A stretch of DNA of 35,660 nucleotides from an uncultured Eubacterium sp. (GCA_937894585.1 CALBGO010000016.1:1-35660), one strand, 5' to 3'. Positions 25,286-32,425 are shown, counted from the first letter of the stretch. A program made the numbers and translations. The notes: generated by a model not told the origin, from the letters alone.

Positions 25286-25313
25286 ATTATATACCAAACA
25301 GAAGAAAAGTAAA
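25286..25313 (-). promoter_or_regulatory. Promoter of the YeiH-type gene
   Basis: On the minus strand TTTACT (25313-25308), 16 bp, TATAAT (25291-25286), about 60 nt upstream of the ATG. Confidence 0.55.
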
Positions 25314-25374
25314 GAAGAATTTTACAGGGGAACGGAAACTATCGGGTATTTGCGGCAAGAGGGGTGCTGTACTG

Positions 25375-25428
25375 ACTTAAATCCTTTGAAAAGCTAACTT
25401 GAATCCTTTGAAAAGGCCGATTGAATCC
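25375..25428. repeat. Three 22-bp-spaced direct repeats, likely operator
   Basis: TTAAATCC at 25377, TTGAATCC at 25399 and TTGAATCC at 25421 are exactly 22 bp apart. The first two units also share the following TTTGAAAAG. The third copy coincides with the -35 of the promoter below. Two-turn spacing puts all copies on one face of the helix. Confidence 0.7.
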
Positions 25429-25449
25429 GGCAGGTAAAGATAGTATAAT
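25421..25449 (+). promoter_or_regulatory. Promoter of the thioesterase-Crp/Fnr operon
   Basis: TTGAAT (25421-25426), 17 bp, TATAAT (25444-25449), 32 nt before the ATG. The -35 lies within the third direct repeat, so a regulator bound there should affect initiation directly. Confidence 0.65.
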
Positions 25450-25481
25450 AAAACTATCAATGGAAAATACGGAGGAGAATT

Positions 25482-25871
25482 ATGCTGAAAACAGGACTGA
25501 AGGGAAGACAGGAAGTAACAGTAACCGAAGAAAATACTGCTCTTGCGATGGGAAGCGGTACGCTGCAGGTATTTGCGACGCCGGCGATGATTGCGCTGAT
25601 GGAGAAGACTGCGTGGGAAAGTGTGGCAGATGCACTGAGCGAAGGCGAGGGCACTGTCGGTACAAAGCTGGATGTGGCACATCTTTCTGCAACGCCGCTG
25701 GGTATGACGGTCCGCTGCGAAAGTGAACTGACTGCAGTGGAGGGACGGAAACTTGTTTTTCGTGTGGCAGCTTATGATGAGGCAGGTCTGATCGGAGAAG
25801 GAACGCATGAGCGGTTTATTGTAAAGAATGAGAAATTCCAGGCAAAAGCCGATGGAAAAAAGGCACAGTAA
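25482..25871 (+). CDS. FlK-type hotdog thioesterase
   Basis: A 129-residue single hotdog-fold protein. The segment FATPAMIALMEKTAWESV contains Thr33 and Glu41, and VGTKLDVAHLSATPLGMTV contains His67. The Thr-Glu-His spacing of 8 and 26 residues equals that of the fluoroacetyl-CoA thioesterase FlK (Thr42, Glu50, His76). The physiological substrate here is probably some short or toxic acyl-CoA, not fluoroacetyl-CoA specifically. AGGAG precedes the ATG. The Crp/Fnr gene follows 38 nt later in the same direction. Confidence 0.85.
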   Translation: MLKTGLKGRQEVTVTEENTALAMGSGTLQVFATPAMIALMEKTAWESVADALSEGEGTVGTKLDVAHLSATPLGMTVRCESELTAVEGRKLVFRVAAYDEAGLIGEGTHERFIVKNEKFQAKADGKKAQ

Positions 25872-25909
25872 TTAACTGGAGTGAACAGTCGGAGAAGAAA
25901 GGCAGTATT

Positions 25910-26569
25910 ATGGAATTAGCAGAATATTTTCCTGTATGGAAAGATCTTACGCTGAAACAGCAGGAACAGCTTTCGGCTGCAGCCTCAGAGCGAAAGGCGG
26001 CGGCGGGTACTTTGCTTCGTGGCGGAGACGAAGCGTGTCTGGGGCTGGTACTGGTTCGCACAGGACAGCTTCGTGCCTATATTCTTTCAGAGGATGGCAG
26101 AGAAATTACAATATACAGACTGTTTGAGCGGGATATCTGTCTTTTTTCCGCATCCTGTATGATGAACAGTATTCAGTTTGATATTATGATTGAGGCTGAA
26201 AAGGATTCGGAAATTCAGATTATTGCGCCGGATGTTTACCGGCAGGTAATGGAGGAGTCTGCTGCACTGGCAAATTACACCAATCAAATTATGGCCGACC
26301 GGTTTTCAGAAGTGATGTGGCTGGTGGAAAAAATTATGTGGCAGAGTTTTGACAAGCGGCTTGCAGAGTTTCTTCTTACAGAAAGTGCCATTGAGGGTAC
26401 ACTGCAGCTGAAGCTGACGCATGAGAAAATTGCTTCCCATTTGGGAACGGCAAGAGAAGTGGTGACACGGATGCTCCGGTACTTCAAGGGTGAGGGACTG
26501 GTAGCGCTGGGGCGAGGCACCGTAGAGATTACAGACGAAAAAAGACTTGCAGAGCTTCAGCAGGCATAA
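25910..26569 (+). CDS. Crp/Fnr-family transcription regulator
   Basis: A 219-residue two-domain regulator: an N-terminal cyclic-nucleotide-like beta-barrel (about 20-115), a long dimer helix, and a C-terminal winged helix (about 155-215) with recognition region LTHEKIASHLGTAREVVTRM. It lacks the N-terminal cysteine cluster of Fnr. It has two close cysteines in RDICLFSASCMMNSIQFD, a place where many anaerobe relatives carry a similar CxxSASC pattern, so thiol or redox sensing is possible. Candidate targets are its own operon, YeiH and the trx-rhodanese-CoADR operon, which has a suitable palindrome. That regulon is inference. Confidence 0.88.
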   Translation: MELAEYFPVWKDLTLKQQEQLSAAASERKAAAGTLLRGGDEACLGLVLVRTGQLRAYILSEDGREITIYRLFERDICLFSASCMMNSIQFDIMIEAEKDSEIQIIAPDVYRQVMEESAALANYTNQIMADRFSEVMWLVEKIMWQSFDKRLAEFLLTESAIEGTLQLKLTHEKIASHLGTAREVVTRMLRYFKGEGLVALGRGTVEITDEKRLAELQQA

Positions 26570-26572
26570 GAC

Positions 26573-26749
26573 GCAGGCTGCATGGCAGAACGGACAGTGA
26601 AAGCAGCAACGCGAGCGTTATGGCAAGCCGAACAGTGGAAGCAGCAAAGCGAGCATTATGGCGAATCGGATAGAGAGGGAAGCAAAACGATTGATTTGAT
26701 GAAACAGGTAAATCAAGAAATAAAGCGAGCGTTATGGCAAGCCGAACAG
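26573..26749. repeat. 38-bp-period degenerate tandem repeat
   Basis: A 25-base word beginning GCGAGCGTTATGGCAAGCCG is identical at 26611-26635 and 26725-26749. Diverged copies sit at 26573-26597 and 26649-26673. The spacings are 38, 38 and 76 bp, so one unit between has decayed. It lies immediately after the Crp/Fnr stop codon. A short open frame through it (26582-26878) looks like a by-product of the repeat and I do not call it a gene. Confidence 0.75.
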
Positions 26750-26819
26750 CCAAGGCGCAGGCGAAGTATTTTCGTTTTGCGAACAAAGGTAAGAACGAAA
26801 GCTGATTTTTTTCAAATCA

Positions 26820-26853
26820 AAAACGAGATGGCAGACGGGAGACATCTCGTTTT
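26820..26853. terminator. Bidirectional terminator between convergent genes
   Basis: An 11-bp perfect stem AAAACGAGATG (26820-26830) with CATCTCGTTTT (26843-26853) is flanked by A-runs and T-runs on both sides. It lies between the Crp/Fnr gene (+) and the anti-sigma-like gene (-) and can serve both. Confidence 0.85.
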
Positions 26854-26909
26854 TGAGTATGTGCATGGAGAATTTTAATTCCGATATACACACTTTTTAT
26901 AGAATCCGG

Positions 26910-27620
26910 TCAGTCTGTAATACAGACTAACAGATTTTTCAGTTCATCGAGTTTGATATTTTCTGTTTCAATGTCATAGTTTACATCTTCGTAGGAAAAC
27001 TGCGCGTTGAAGCTGTTTTGTATTCCATAGATTACTGCGGTTATGCCGTTAATTTCAGATGCTTCCGGATGATCACATGCAAAGAAATAATCTCTGAGCG
27101 GTTCTTCAAAAGCGCAGATTGCGATTTTTACAGTTCCGCCGTTTTTTGCCAGAAATTCGAAGACATAATCGTGCGGGACATAATCTGCTCTTTCGGAGGA
27201 AGACGGAACATCGACAGAATAGAATGACGACAGCTGCATGGAGTTGGGAAGTTTTTTCAGAAACTCCGACAAACTTGTACCGATGGCGTCTTCAAATTCT
27301 TTTGCGAATTCTTCTTCTGTTTTCTCTTCGGAGCTGTACAGAAACGGCCAGTGGGAAATGCGGACGTCCAGATCGAATTTTTCGGATGTATAGTCTGCTC
27401 TGTTTACAATAAAATTGGAGCTTGCGGGATATTCCGTAACGGATGACGGCGCTTTCAGATGCTGAACGGTCAATGGAACGAGTATTGCAAGGCACAGGCA
27501 GGCGGCAAGTCCTGCCGTTTTGATCCATACAGATTTTCGGATTTTGCGTTCTTTTTCTGTTTCAGCAATATGATCTGGGCTGATTTCACCAAAGATTTCG
27601 CAGAATTCTTCCTTTTTCAT
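26910..27620 (-). CDS. Anti-sigma-like single-pass membrane protein
   Basis: A 236-residue protein downstream of an ECF-type sigma gene. The first 30 residues are charged and cytoplasmic (EEFCEIFGEISPDHIAETEK). One membrane helix follows (TAGLAACLCLAILVPLTV, about 35-52), then an extracytoplasmic domain of about 180 residues with alternating beta and helix patterns. This layout and gene order are those of membrane anti-sigma factors paired with RpoE-like sigma factors in Clostridia. I see no named anti-sigma signature (no zinc HxxxCxxC). AGGGGG at the 5' end serves as ribosome site. The signal sensed is unknown. Confidence 0.65.
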   Translation of the reverse strand: MKKEEFCEIFGEISPDHIAETEKERKIRKSVWIKTAGLAACLCLAILVPLTVQHLKAPSSVTEYPASSNFIVNRADYTSEKFDLDVRISHWPFLYSSEEKTEEEFAKEFEDAIGTSLSEFLKKLPNSMQLSSFYSVDVPSSSERADYVPHDYVFEFLAKNGGTVKIAICAFEEPLRDYFFACDHPEASEINGITAVIYGIQNSFNAQFSYEDVNYDIETENIKLDELKNLLVCITD

Positions 27621-27632
27621 ATTTTAACCCCC

Positions 27633-27727
27633 TTCAGATTCTATAGTTTAACTCTTTCAGATTTTTGCAGTTCAACTTTTTCAGATTTTTGTAGTTTAAC
27701 CTTTTCGGAATTTTACAGTTCAAACCC
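27633..27727 (-). repeat. 24-bp tandem repeats at the end of the sigma gene
   Basis: Four imperfect units (23-24 bp) start at plus-strand TTCAG/TTCGG positions 27633, 27656, 27680 and 27704. On the coding (minus) strand they encode, beyond the sigma stop codon, an 8-residue repeat of the type SEKVKLQK in the same frame. In the unit at the stop, a CAA of the other units is TAA. The sigma protein therefore appears to have lost a repetitive C-terminal tail by a nonsense change. Confidence 0.7.
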
Positions 27728-28273
27728 TCTTTCCAAAAGAAAGCTGCGCAGTTTCAGGCGGAGACGGCTGAGCGTTACAGATACATGATTTTCTGTCATT
27801 TTAAATCGGACGGCAAGTTCGGAAATACTGTCAAAGTACCAGTATCTGCGGACAAAGAGCATTCGTTTGTTCGCAGGGAGCCCGCTTAAAAAATCGTCGA
27901 TGGTTCGAATCAGCTCTCTGCGGTCCATTTCCTGTTCCACACTGTCTGTGCCGGATACCAGTTCTGCGATTTCATCAAGAACCGCTGCAGTCTGACCACA
28001 GCCTCGTTTTATGGCAGTATTTTGGCGATATCGGTTTAGTGATAAATTCCTTGTGATTTTTCCGAGAAATGCAGATAGCATTTTCGGCTTATGCGGCGGC
28101 ATGGATTCCCATGCCTTCCAGTATGTATCGTTGACACATTCCTCTGCATCTTCTTTGTTTTCCAGTATGTTTCCGGCAATGACCGCACAGTAGTTTCCAT
28201 ATTTTTTGGCTGTGACAGGAATGGCTTTTTCATCTCTGTTCCAGTACAGCTGAATAATTTCTGCATCATTCAT
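27713..28273 (-). CDS. ECF-type RNA polymerase sigma factor
   Basis: A 186-residue RpoE-like sigma factor. Region 2 includes AEECVNDTYWKAWESMPPH then LSAFLGKITRNLSLNRYR (about 45-80). A linker with SGTDSVEQEMDRRELIRTI leads to region 4 (about 125-175) with LPANKRMLFVRRYWYFDSIS and the helix-turn-helix ISELAVRFKMTENHVSVTLS. The ATG at 28273 sits 8 nt after GGGAGG; an in-frame GTG three codons earlier overlaps that site and is rejected. The membrane protein gene downstream is the presumed anti-sigma. The C-terminus runs into tandem repeats and probably ends early. Confidence 0.88.
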   Translation of the reverse strand: MNDAEIIQLYWNRDEKAIPVTAKKYGNYCAVIAGNILENKEDAEECVNDTYWKAWESMPPHKPKMLSAFLGKITRNLSLNRYRQNTAIKRGCGQTAAVLDEIAELVSGTDSVEQEMDRRELIRTIDDFLSGLPANKRMLFVRRYWYFDSISELAVRFKMTENHVSVTLSRLRLKLRSFLLERGFEL

Positions 28274-28308
28274 CGTCTTCACCTCCCTTTCCCTGATGCC
28301 CTTCTACC

Positions 28309-28343
28309 TATATATACAGAATTTGAATCCGAATCTTACAGTG
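28309..28343 (-). promoter_or_regulatory. Possible autoregulated ECF promoter
   Basis: On the minus strand CTGTAAGATT (near 28343-28334) and, after about 16 bp, TGTATATATAG (28319-28309) lie 35-45 nt before the sigma ATG. Spacing fits an ECF promoter and such sigma genes commonly autoregulate. Sequence match is only suggestive. Confidence 0.4.
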
Positions 28344-28394
28344 GATTATGCTTTTTTAGAGACTTTTTCCTTTTTCATTATAAATGCTTAAAGT

Positions 28395-28416
28395 ATCTTT
28401 AAAGAACTTTAAAGAT
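28395..28416. promoter_or_regulatory. Perfect 10+10 inverted repeat upstream of the sigma gene
   Basis: ATCTTTAAAG-AA-CTTTAAAGAT is a perfect palindrome, about 120 bp upstream of the sigma ATG. Its size and symmetry suit a dimeric regulator. No regulator is assigned. Confidence 0.5.
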
Positions 28417-28471
28417 TTTCCGATGTTTGGTATTCACTTTTTAATGATAGCATAACAGGAAAAAAAGTAGA

Positions 28472-28510
28472 TAAAAAAATGTGCATATAGGGACAGATGT
28501 CCTCATGCAC
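28472..28510 (-). terminator. Terminator of the trx-rhodanese-CoADR operon
   Basis: On the minus strand a two-part stem, GTGCAT (28510-28505) with ATGCAC (28486-28481) and inner AGGACA/TGTCCC, is followed by seven T (28479-28473). It lies about 125 nt past the CoADR stop. Confidence 0.65.
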
Positions 28511-28546
28511 ACTTTTACATACATTTTTTATATTATATTCGTTATA

Positions 28547-28597
28547 TATTCAGCATATACTTTGCAGTTTCCGAGGCGGGTACTGCTGAATATTTTT
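28547..28597 (+). other. Stem-loop with T-run in the CoADR/sigma gap
   Basis: Perfect 9-bp arms TATTCAGCA (28547-28555) and TGCTGAATA (28584-28592) enclose a 28-nt loop with an inner GCAGT/ACTGC pairing. Six T follow on the plus strand. It resembles a plus-strand terminator, but no plus-strand gene precedes it. Nothing else was found in the gap 28274-28637 beyond the elements listed. Confidence 0.4.
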
Positions 28598-28637
28598 TCC
28601 CTATTATATGATGGATGCTGCAGCATTATAGCCGCTG

Positions 28638-30347
28638 TTACAATTCTTTTCCGCAGAGGGATGCGGTTTTTGAGGCGGTTTTGTCTTCGAAAACGGTTTG
28701 ATACAGCCGATAGCCGCCGGAGAAGTTGAAACAGTCAAAGCCGTTTTGCATCAGAATGCGGGATGCAATATAGCTGCGCAGACCGCTCTGGCACATAACA
28801 CAGACCGGTTTTTCAGAATCGATTTCAAACATTCGATCGCGGAGTTCATCGACAGGGATATGGACGAAACCGTCTGCATGACCTTCGTTATATTCTTCTT
28901 GCGTGCGGACATCCAGCAGTGTGACACTTTTGTCTTCCGAAAGGTCGGCAAGGTCCGCAAGGTGAAACTGTTTCATCCTGCCCTCGGCAATGTTTTCGAT
29001 CATAAAGCCTGCCATGTTGACCGGGTCCTTTGCAGATGAGAATGGGGGCGCATAGGCAAGATCCAGATCCTTAAGCTGCAGTGCAGTCAGACCGCCCCGC
29101 ATTGCGCAGGCAAGCACATCGATACGCTTGTCGACGCCGTCATAACCGGCAATTTGGGCGCCCAGAAGCTTGTAGGTGTTTTTTTCAAAGAGGATCTTCA
29201 TGGTCATCAGCTTTCCGCCGGGATAATATCCTGCGTGATTTGCAGGAGACAGGTATACTTTGTCATAATCGATACCTGCTTTTTCTGCGGCATTTTCGTT
29301 GATGCCTGTGGCGGCAACGGTCATATCAAAGATTTTGATGACGGAAGACCCCTGGGAGCCTCTGTAGATGCTGTTTCCTCCGCAGATATTGTCTGCGGCG
29401 ATGCGTCCCTGTCTGTTGGCAGGACCTGCAAGAGAAATGACAGCCTCTTCGCCGGTAATAAAATGTTTCACCTGCACAGCATCTCCTGCGGCATAAATAT
29501 CAGGCGCGGAAGTTTCCATGCGCTCGTTTACCAAAATGGCGCCTTTCAGTCCCAGCTTCAGACCGGCATCCCGGGCAAGCTGTGTGTCCGGGGTGACACC
29601 GATTGCGAGAATTACAAGATTCGCATGCAGCGGTTCACAGTCTTTCAGCAGCACTTTTATGTCTTTGCCGTTCTGATCCTGTTCAAAGCCTTCTACGGAA
29701 TGTCCCAGCATCAGATTGACGCCGTACTCTCGCATTTTTCCATGGACAAAAGCGGCCATATCTGCATCCAGCGGGTTCATCAGTTGTTTCGGACGCTGCA
29801 CAATGGTGACATCAAGTCCCAGTTCACGCAGATTTTCAGCAAGTTCTATGCCGATGTATCCTCCGCCGGCAAGGACGGCTGATTTCGGTTTTTGCTTCTC
29901 GACAAATTGACGGATTGCAAGGGTATCCTCTACGGTGCGCAGCGTGAAAAGATTTTCAAAATCGGTCTCCGGCAGCGGCGGCAGGGTCGGTTTTGCGCCC
30001 GGGGAAAGCAGCAGTTTGTCATAGCTTTCTTCAAAAATCTCTTCGGTTTTCAGGTTGCGAACCGTGACTGTTTTTTTCTCCGGATGGATTGCCGTTACTT
30101 CGTGGCGGACACGCATATCGATGCGGAACCGCTCATAAAAGCTTTCCGGCGTCTGCAGTGTCAGCTCTTCCGGATCTTCAATTACACCGCCGATATAGTA
30201 CGGAAGTCCGCAGTTGGCATAAGATATAAAGCCGGAGCGTTCAAATACAATGACTTCCGCCTGTTCGTCAAGTCTGCGGATTCGGGCGGCGGCAGTTGCG
30301 CCGCCCGCCACGCCGCCGACAATAATCACTTTCATTTTTTTATTCAT
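28638..30347 (-). CDS. CoA-disulfide reductase-like flavoprotein with C-terminal rhodanese domain
   Basis: A 569-residue FAD/NAD(P)H-dependent oxidoreductase of the CoADR-rhodanese type, which reduces CoA disulfide or CoA persulfide/polysulfide in the cytoplasm. The FAD motif is VIIVGGVAGGATAAARIRRL. Cys46 lies in SYANCGLPYYIGG, the single active cysteine of this group. A second Rossmann motif follows (SAVLAGGGYIGIELAENL), then YAAGDAVQ. The rhodanese domain (about 470-560) has LLDVRTQEEYNEGH and the active loop VCVMCQSGLRSYIAS. Last gene of the operon; it starts one base after the rhodanese stop. Sulfur-handling and thiol homeostasis are the likely roles. Confidence 0.9.
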   Translation of the reverse strand: MNKKMKVIIVGGVAGGATAAARIRRLDEQAEVIVFERSGFISYANCGLPYYIGGVIEDPEELTLQTPESFYERFRIDMRVRHEVTAIHPEKKTVTVRNLKTEEIFEESYDKLLLSPGAKPTLPPLPETDFENLFTLRTVEDTLAIRQFVEKQKPKSAVLAGGGYIGIELAENLRELGLDVTIVQRPKQLMNPLDADMAAFVHGKMREYGVNLMLGHSVEGFEQDQNGKDIKVLLKDCEPLHANLVILAIGVTPDTQLARDAGLKLGLKGAILVNERMETSAPDIYAAGDAVQVKHFITGEEAVISLAGPANRQGRIAADNICGGNSIYRGSQGSSVIKIFDMTVAATGINENAAEKAGIDYDKVYLSPANHAGYYPGGKLMTMKILFEKNTYKLLGAQIAGYDGVDKRIDVLACAMRGGLTALQLKDLDLAYAPPFSSAKDPVNMAGFMIENIAEGRMKQFHLADLADLSEDKSVTLLDVRTQEEYNEGHADGFVHIPVDELRDRMFEIDSEKPVCVMCQSGLRSYIASRILMQNGFDCFNFSGGYRLYQTVFEDKTASKTASLCGKEL

Positions 30348-30348
30348 A

Positions 30349-30669
30349 TTACTTTTCTGCCTTTCCCTGATAATTGCTGAATGCCCCGATGTCTGTCACT
30401 TGTGTATAGCCGGAAGCGGTGAGATAGGAAACAGCCTGCCGGCTTCTTGCACCGCTCAGACAGTAGACAAATAACGGAGCGCTTTTGTCCGGAATGATAC
30501 TTTCGATATTTTGAATTCGATGAAGAGGAAGATTGATGCTGCCGGGGATATGTCCTGCGTCATATTCTTCCTCGGTGCGCACATCTAAAAGAAAAGCACC
30601 TTCTTCAGCCTGATATTGAAGAATCCCCTGATTGATGTCTGCTCTTTTCAGAAAACTGAATAAACCCAT
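30349..30669 (-). CDS. Single-domain rhodanese
   Basis: A 106-residue rhodanese-fold protein that carries sulfane sulfur. The start at 30669 follows GGAGG; a longer in-frame version would overlap thioredoxin. LLDVRTEEEYDAGHIPGSIN is the CH2A block and Cys70 in FVYCLSGARSRQAV the persulfide-forming residue. The N-terminus GLFSFLKRADINQGI is typical of stand-alone members next to CoADR. It lies between thioredoxin and CoADR, 25 and 1 nt away, clearly in one operon. It probably exchanges sulfur or electrons with both. Confidence 0.9.
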   Translation of the reverse strand: MGLFSFLKRADINQGILQYQAEEGAFLLDVRTEEEYDAGHIPGSINLPLHRIQNIESIIPDKSAPLFVYCLSGARSRQAVSYLTASGYTQVTDIGAFSNYQGKAEK

Positions 30670-30694
30670 ATCTTTTACCTCCGTAAGTTTCTCT

Positions 30695-31006
30695 TTATGC
30701 GTCCAGCATAGCAAGAATCTGTCCCTTTGGTCTTGCGCCGGCTGCCTGATTGACAATTTTGCCGTCCTTCATAACGATCAGCGTCGGAATACTCATAACG
30801 CCGAAGGCTGCGGCAAGCTCACCCTGTTCGTCGATATTGACTTTGCATACTTTGACGTCGCTTCTTTCTTCTGCAATTTCATCGACAATGGGACTTACCA
30901 TACGGCACGGTCCGCACCAGCCTGCCCAGAAATCAAGAAGAACCGGCTTCTCACTGCTCATCACTTCTTCCTGAAAATTGTTTTGATTGATATGCATTAC
31001 TGACAT
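30695..31006 (-). CDS. trxA: Thioredoxin
   Basis: A 103-residue classic thioredoxin. The redox motif WCGPC has Cys31 and Cys34 in LLDFWAGWCGPCRMVSP, and the cis-proline is in MSIPTLIVMKDG. It reduces protein disulfides and, given its neighbours, may reduce persulfides formed on the rhodanese or CoADR. It opens the operon behind GAGGAGGT. No thioredoxin reductase is nearby, so this is probably one of several thioredoxins. Confidence 0.95.
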   Translation of the reverse strand: MSVMHINQNNFQEEVMSSEKPVLLDFWAGWCGPCRMVSPIVDEIAEERSDVKVCKVNIDEQGELAAAFGVMSIPTLIVMKDGKIVNQAAGARPKGQILAMLDA

Positions 31007-31069
31007 AATATTACCTCCTCGTATAATCTGTTATTTGGATGTTTTTGTTTTGTTGGTTTGTATGTCTGT

Positions 31070-31110
31070 ATCATAGCAGACTTTTTTCCGGGTTTCTGTG
31101 ACAATGTCAC
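31070..31110 (-). promoter_or_regulatory. Promoter with Crp/Fnr-like palindrome for the trx operon
   Basis: The minus-strand -10 is TATGAT (31075-31070), with no good -35. GTGAC-AAT-GTCAC at 31098-31110 is a perfect inverted repeat centred at 31104. That is about 41 bp upstream of the expected start site (about 31063), the classic class II activator position. The Crp/Fnr protein encoded at 25910 is the obvious candidate; this is inference. Confidence 0.6.
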
Positions 31111-31160
31111 GAAGAACGGAAAAACGAAAAATTTATTATGACGCTTCGGCGATTTTCTTC

Positions 31161-31189
31161 TTGTCACAGAGGAAGGTTAGTTGTATAAT
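31161..31189 (+). promoter_or_regulatory. Promoter of purC
   Basis: TTGTCA (31161-31166), 17 bp, TATAAT (31184-31189). The untranslated leader is about 105 nt. I recognise no known purine-sensing riboswitch in it. Confidence 0.8.
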
Positions 31190-31299
31190 ATTTTTGTTAT
31201 TTCTGAGGTAGCCTGCAAGCGTATTGGCAAGGCGACCGTCTTCTATGACAGTGTAAACAATTTTATTACTTATATATCAAGAAAAATGGAGGAACACCA

Positions 31300-31989
31300 A
31301 TGGAAAAAATTTATCAGGGAAAAACCAAAGATGTTTACGCGCTGGACAACGGCAATGTAATGCTGAAGTTCAAGGATGACTGCACCGGCAAGGACGGCGT
31401 TTTTGATCCGGGCGAAAACACAGTGGGTCTGACCATTGAGGGCATCGGCAGAGCAAATTTAAGAACATCGATCAGATATTTTGAAATGATCAACGCAGCA
31501 GGCATCAAAACGCACTATGTAAGTGCTGATGTTGACAATGCAACGATGGAAGTTCTGCGTGCAACTCCGTTTGGACAGGGGCTTGAAGTAATCTGCAGAC
31601 TGAGAGCAACCGGCAGCTTCATCAGAAGATACGGCAGCTATATTGAAGACGGCGCTGTATTCGAAAACGGTTATGTGGAAACTACCTTCAAAGATGATGA
31701 GAAAGGCGATCCGCTGGTAACCAGCGAAGGTCTTGAGGCGCTGGGCGTTATGAGCCGTGAAATGTTCGAAAAGATGAAGGAGCAGACCTTAAAAATCACT
31801 AAGATTGTTGCAGATGATCTGGCTTCTATGGGTCTGGAACTGTGGGACATCAAGTTCGAATTCGGATACAACAATGACGAAGTTATCCTGATCGACGAAA
31901 TCGCAAGCGGCAATATGAGAGTCTACAAAGACGGAAAGATTGTAGATCCTGTTGATCTGACAGATATTATCTTAAGCCATACAAAATAA
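31300..31989 (+). CDS. purC: SAICAR synthase (phosphoribosylaminoimidazole-succinocarboxamide synthase)
   Basis: Joins aspartate to CAIR in purine synthesis. The 229-residue protein begins EKIYQGKTKDVYALDNGNV, which holds the nucleotide-binding lysines, and contains VICRLRATGSFIRRYG, LWDIKFEFGYNNDEVILIDE and ASGNMRVY, all typical PurC blocks. The family usually has about 235 residues. AATGGAGG precedes the ATG. It stands alone with its own promoter and terminator, outside any purine operon in this window. It marks the left border of the phage-tail-like module. Confidence 0.96.
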   Translation: MEKIYQGKTKDVYALDNGNVMLKFKDDCTGKDGVFDPGENTVGLTIEGIGRANLRTSIRYFEMINAAGIKTHYVSADVDNATMEVLRATPFGQGLEVICRLRATGSFIRRYGSYIEDGAVFENGYVETTFKDDEKGDPLVTSEGLEALGVMSREMFEKMKEQTLKITKIVADDLASMGLELWDIKFEFGYNNDEVILIDEIASGNMRVYKDGKIVDPVDLTDIILSHTK

Positions 31990-32067
31990 GAACGATTTAA
32001 GAAGAAAAATTATTAGGAAGTAAATCGGCTGATTCGGGCGAAAGCCCGGCAAGATTCTGAAGATAGA

Positions 32068-32120
32068 AGAGTCTTTTGTGTGAAATACAGATTTTCACGC
32101 AGAAGGCTCTTTTTTTATTT
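32068..32120 (+). terminator. Strong terminator after purC
   Basis: A long stem, AGAGTCTTTTGTGTGAAA (32068-32085) with 32093-32110, about 18 pairs including several G-U pairs and one mismatch, runs into TTTTTTATTTTTT. A smaller CGGGC-GAAA-GCCCG hairpin precedes it at 32035-32048. Confidence 0.85.
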
Positions 32121-32131
32121 TTTGATTTCTG

Positions 32132-32173
32132 TTTATATTTCCTTTTAAAAAGTCCTTAAAGATATGAGGAAGT
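32132..32173 (+). promoter_or_regulatory. Bipartite promoter-like element, copy A
   Basis: TTTATATT (32132-32139), 14 bp, then TCCTTAAAGATATGAGGAAG (32153-32172). The same two blocks with identical spacing recur at 34539-34579. The second block is an imperfect palindrome (TCCTxAxA..TxTxAGGA). It does not look like a sigma-A promoter. It sits about 40 nt before the first gene of the tail module. Confidence 0.65.
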
Positions 32174-32214
32174 CATAACAAAACAGAAATAAAAGCAGAG
32201 TTTAGGAGGTAACC

Positions 32215-32379
32215 ATGCAGGTAAAGTATTTTTGCGGCGATCCATTGTATATCAGCCGGCAGCTGGAGGAGCATCTGGTCGACGGCTGGGAAATCATCGA
32301 TATCGCAACGAGTGTGTATCAGAGCAGCGGCGGACTGAGAACAGAAACAACCGTTTATCTGAAGAAACCCGCTGTTTGA
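32215..32379 (+). CDS. Small DUF4177-like protein
   Basis: A 54-residue protein after TTAGGAGG. The pattern LEEHLVDGWEIIDIATSVYQ followed by a Gly-rich turn and a final strand TTVYLKKP resembles DUF4177-type mini-domains, in which a helix, Gly-Trp-Glu and a beta hairpin are conserved. Such proteins are common beside mobile elements and have no assigned role. It is the first gene behind the promoter-like element at 32132 and is followed 46 nt later by a coiled-coil gene. Confidence 0.65.
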   Translation: MQVKYFCGDPLYISRQLEEHLVDGWEIIDIATSVYQSSGGLRTETTVYLKKPAV

Positions 32380-32425
32380 TATAATTTCGCTGGGCAGCAG
32401 CGATACCAACAGAAAGGAGAAGTTT

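Noticed and set aside
26582..26878. 98-codon frame with repeated RALWQAEQ
   Set aside because: The peptide repeat follows from the 38-bp DNA repeat, there is no ribosome site, and the frame reads through the terminator stem.
29154..29882. 242-codon plus-strand open frame antisense to CoADR
   Set aside because: Shadow of the flavoprotein gene; no ribosome site or known domain.
31190..31299. Possible purine-type riboswitch in the purC leader
   Set aside because: The leader contains GCC/GGC pairings but none of the conserved purine riboswitch core or a terminator before the ATG.
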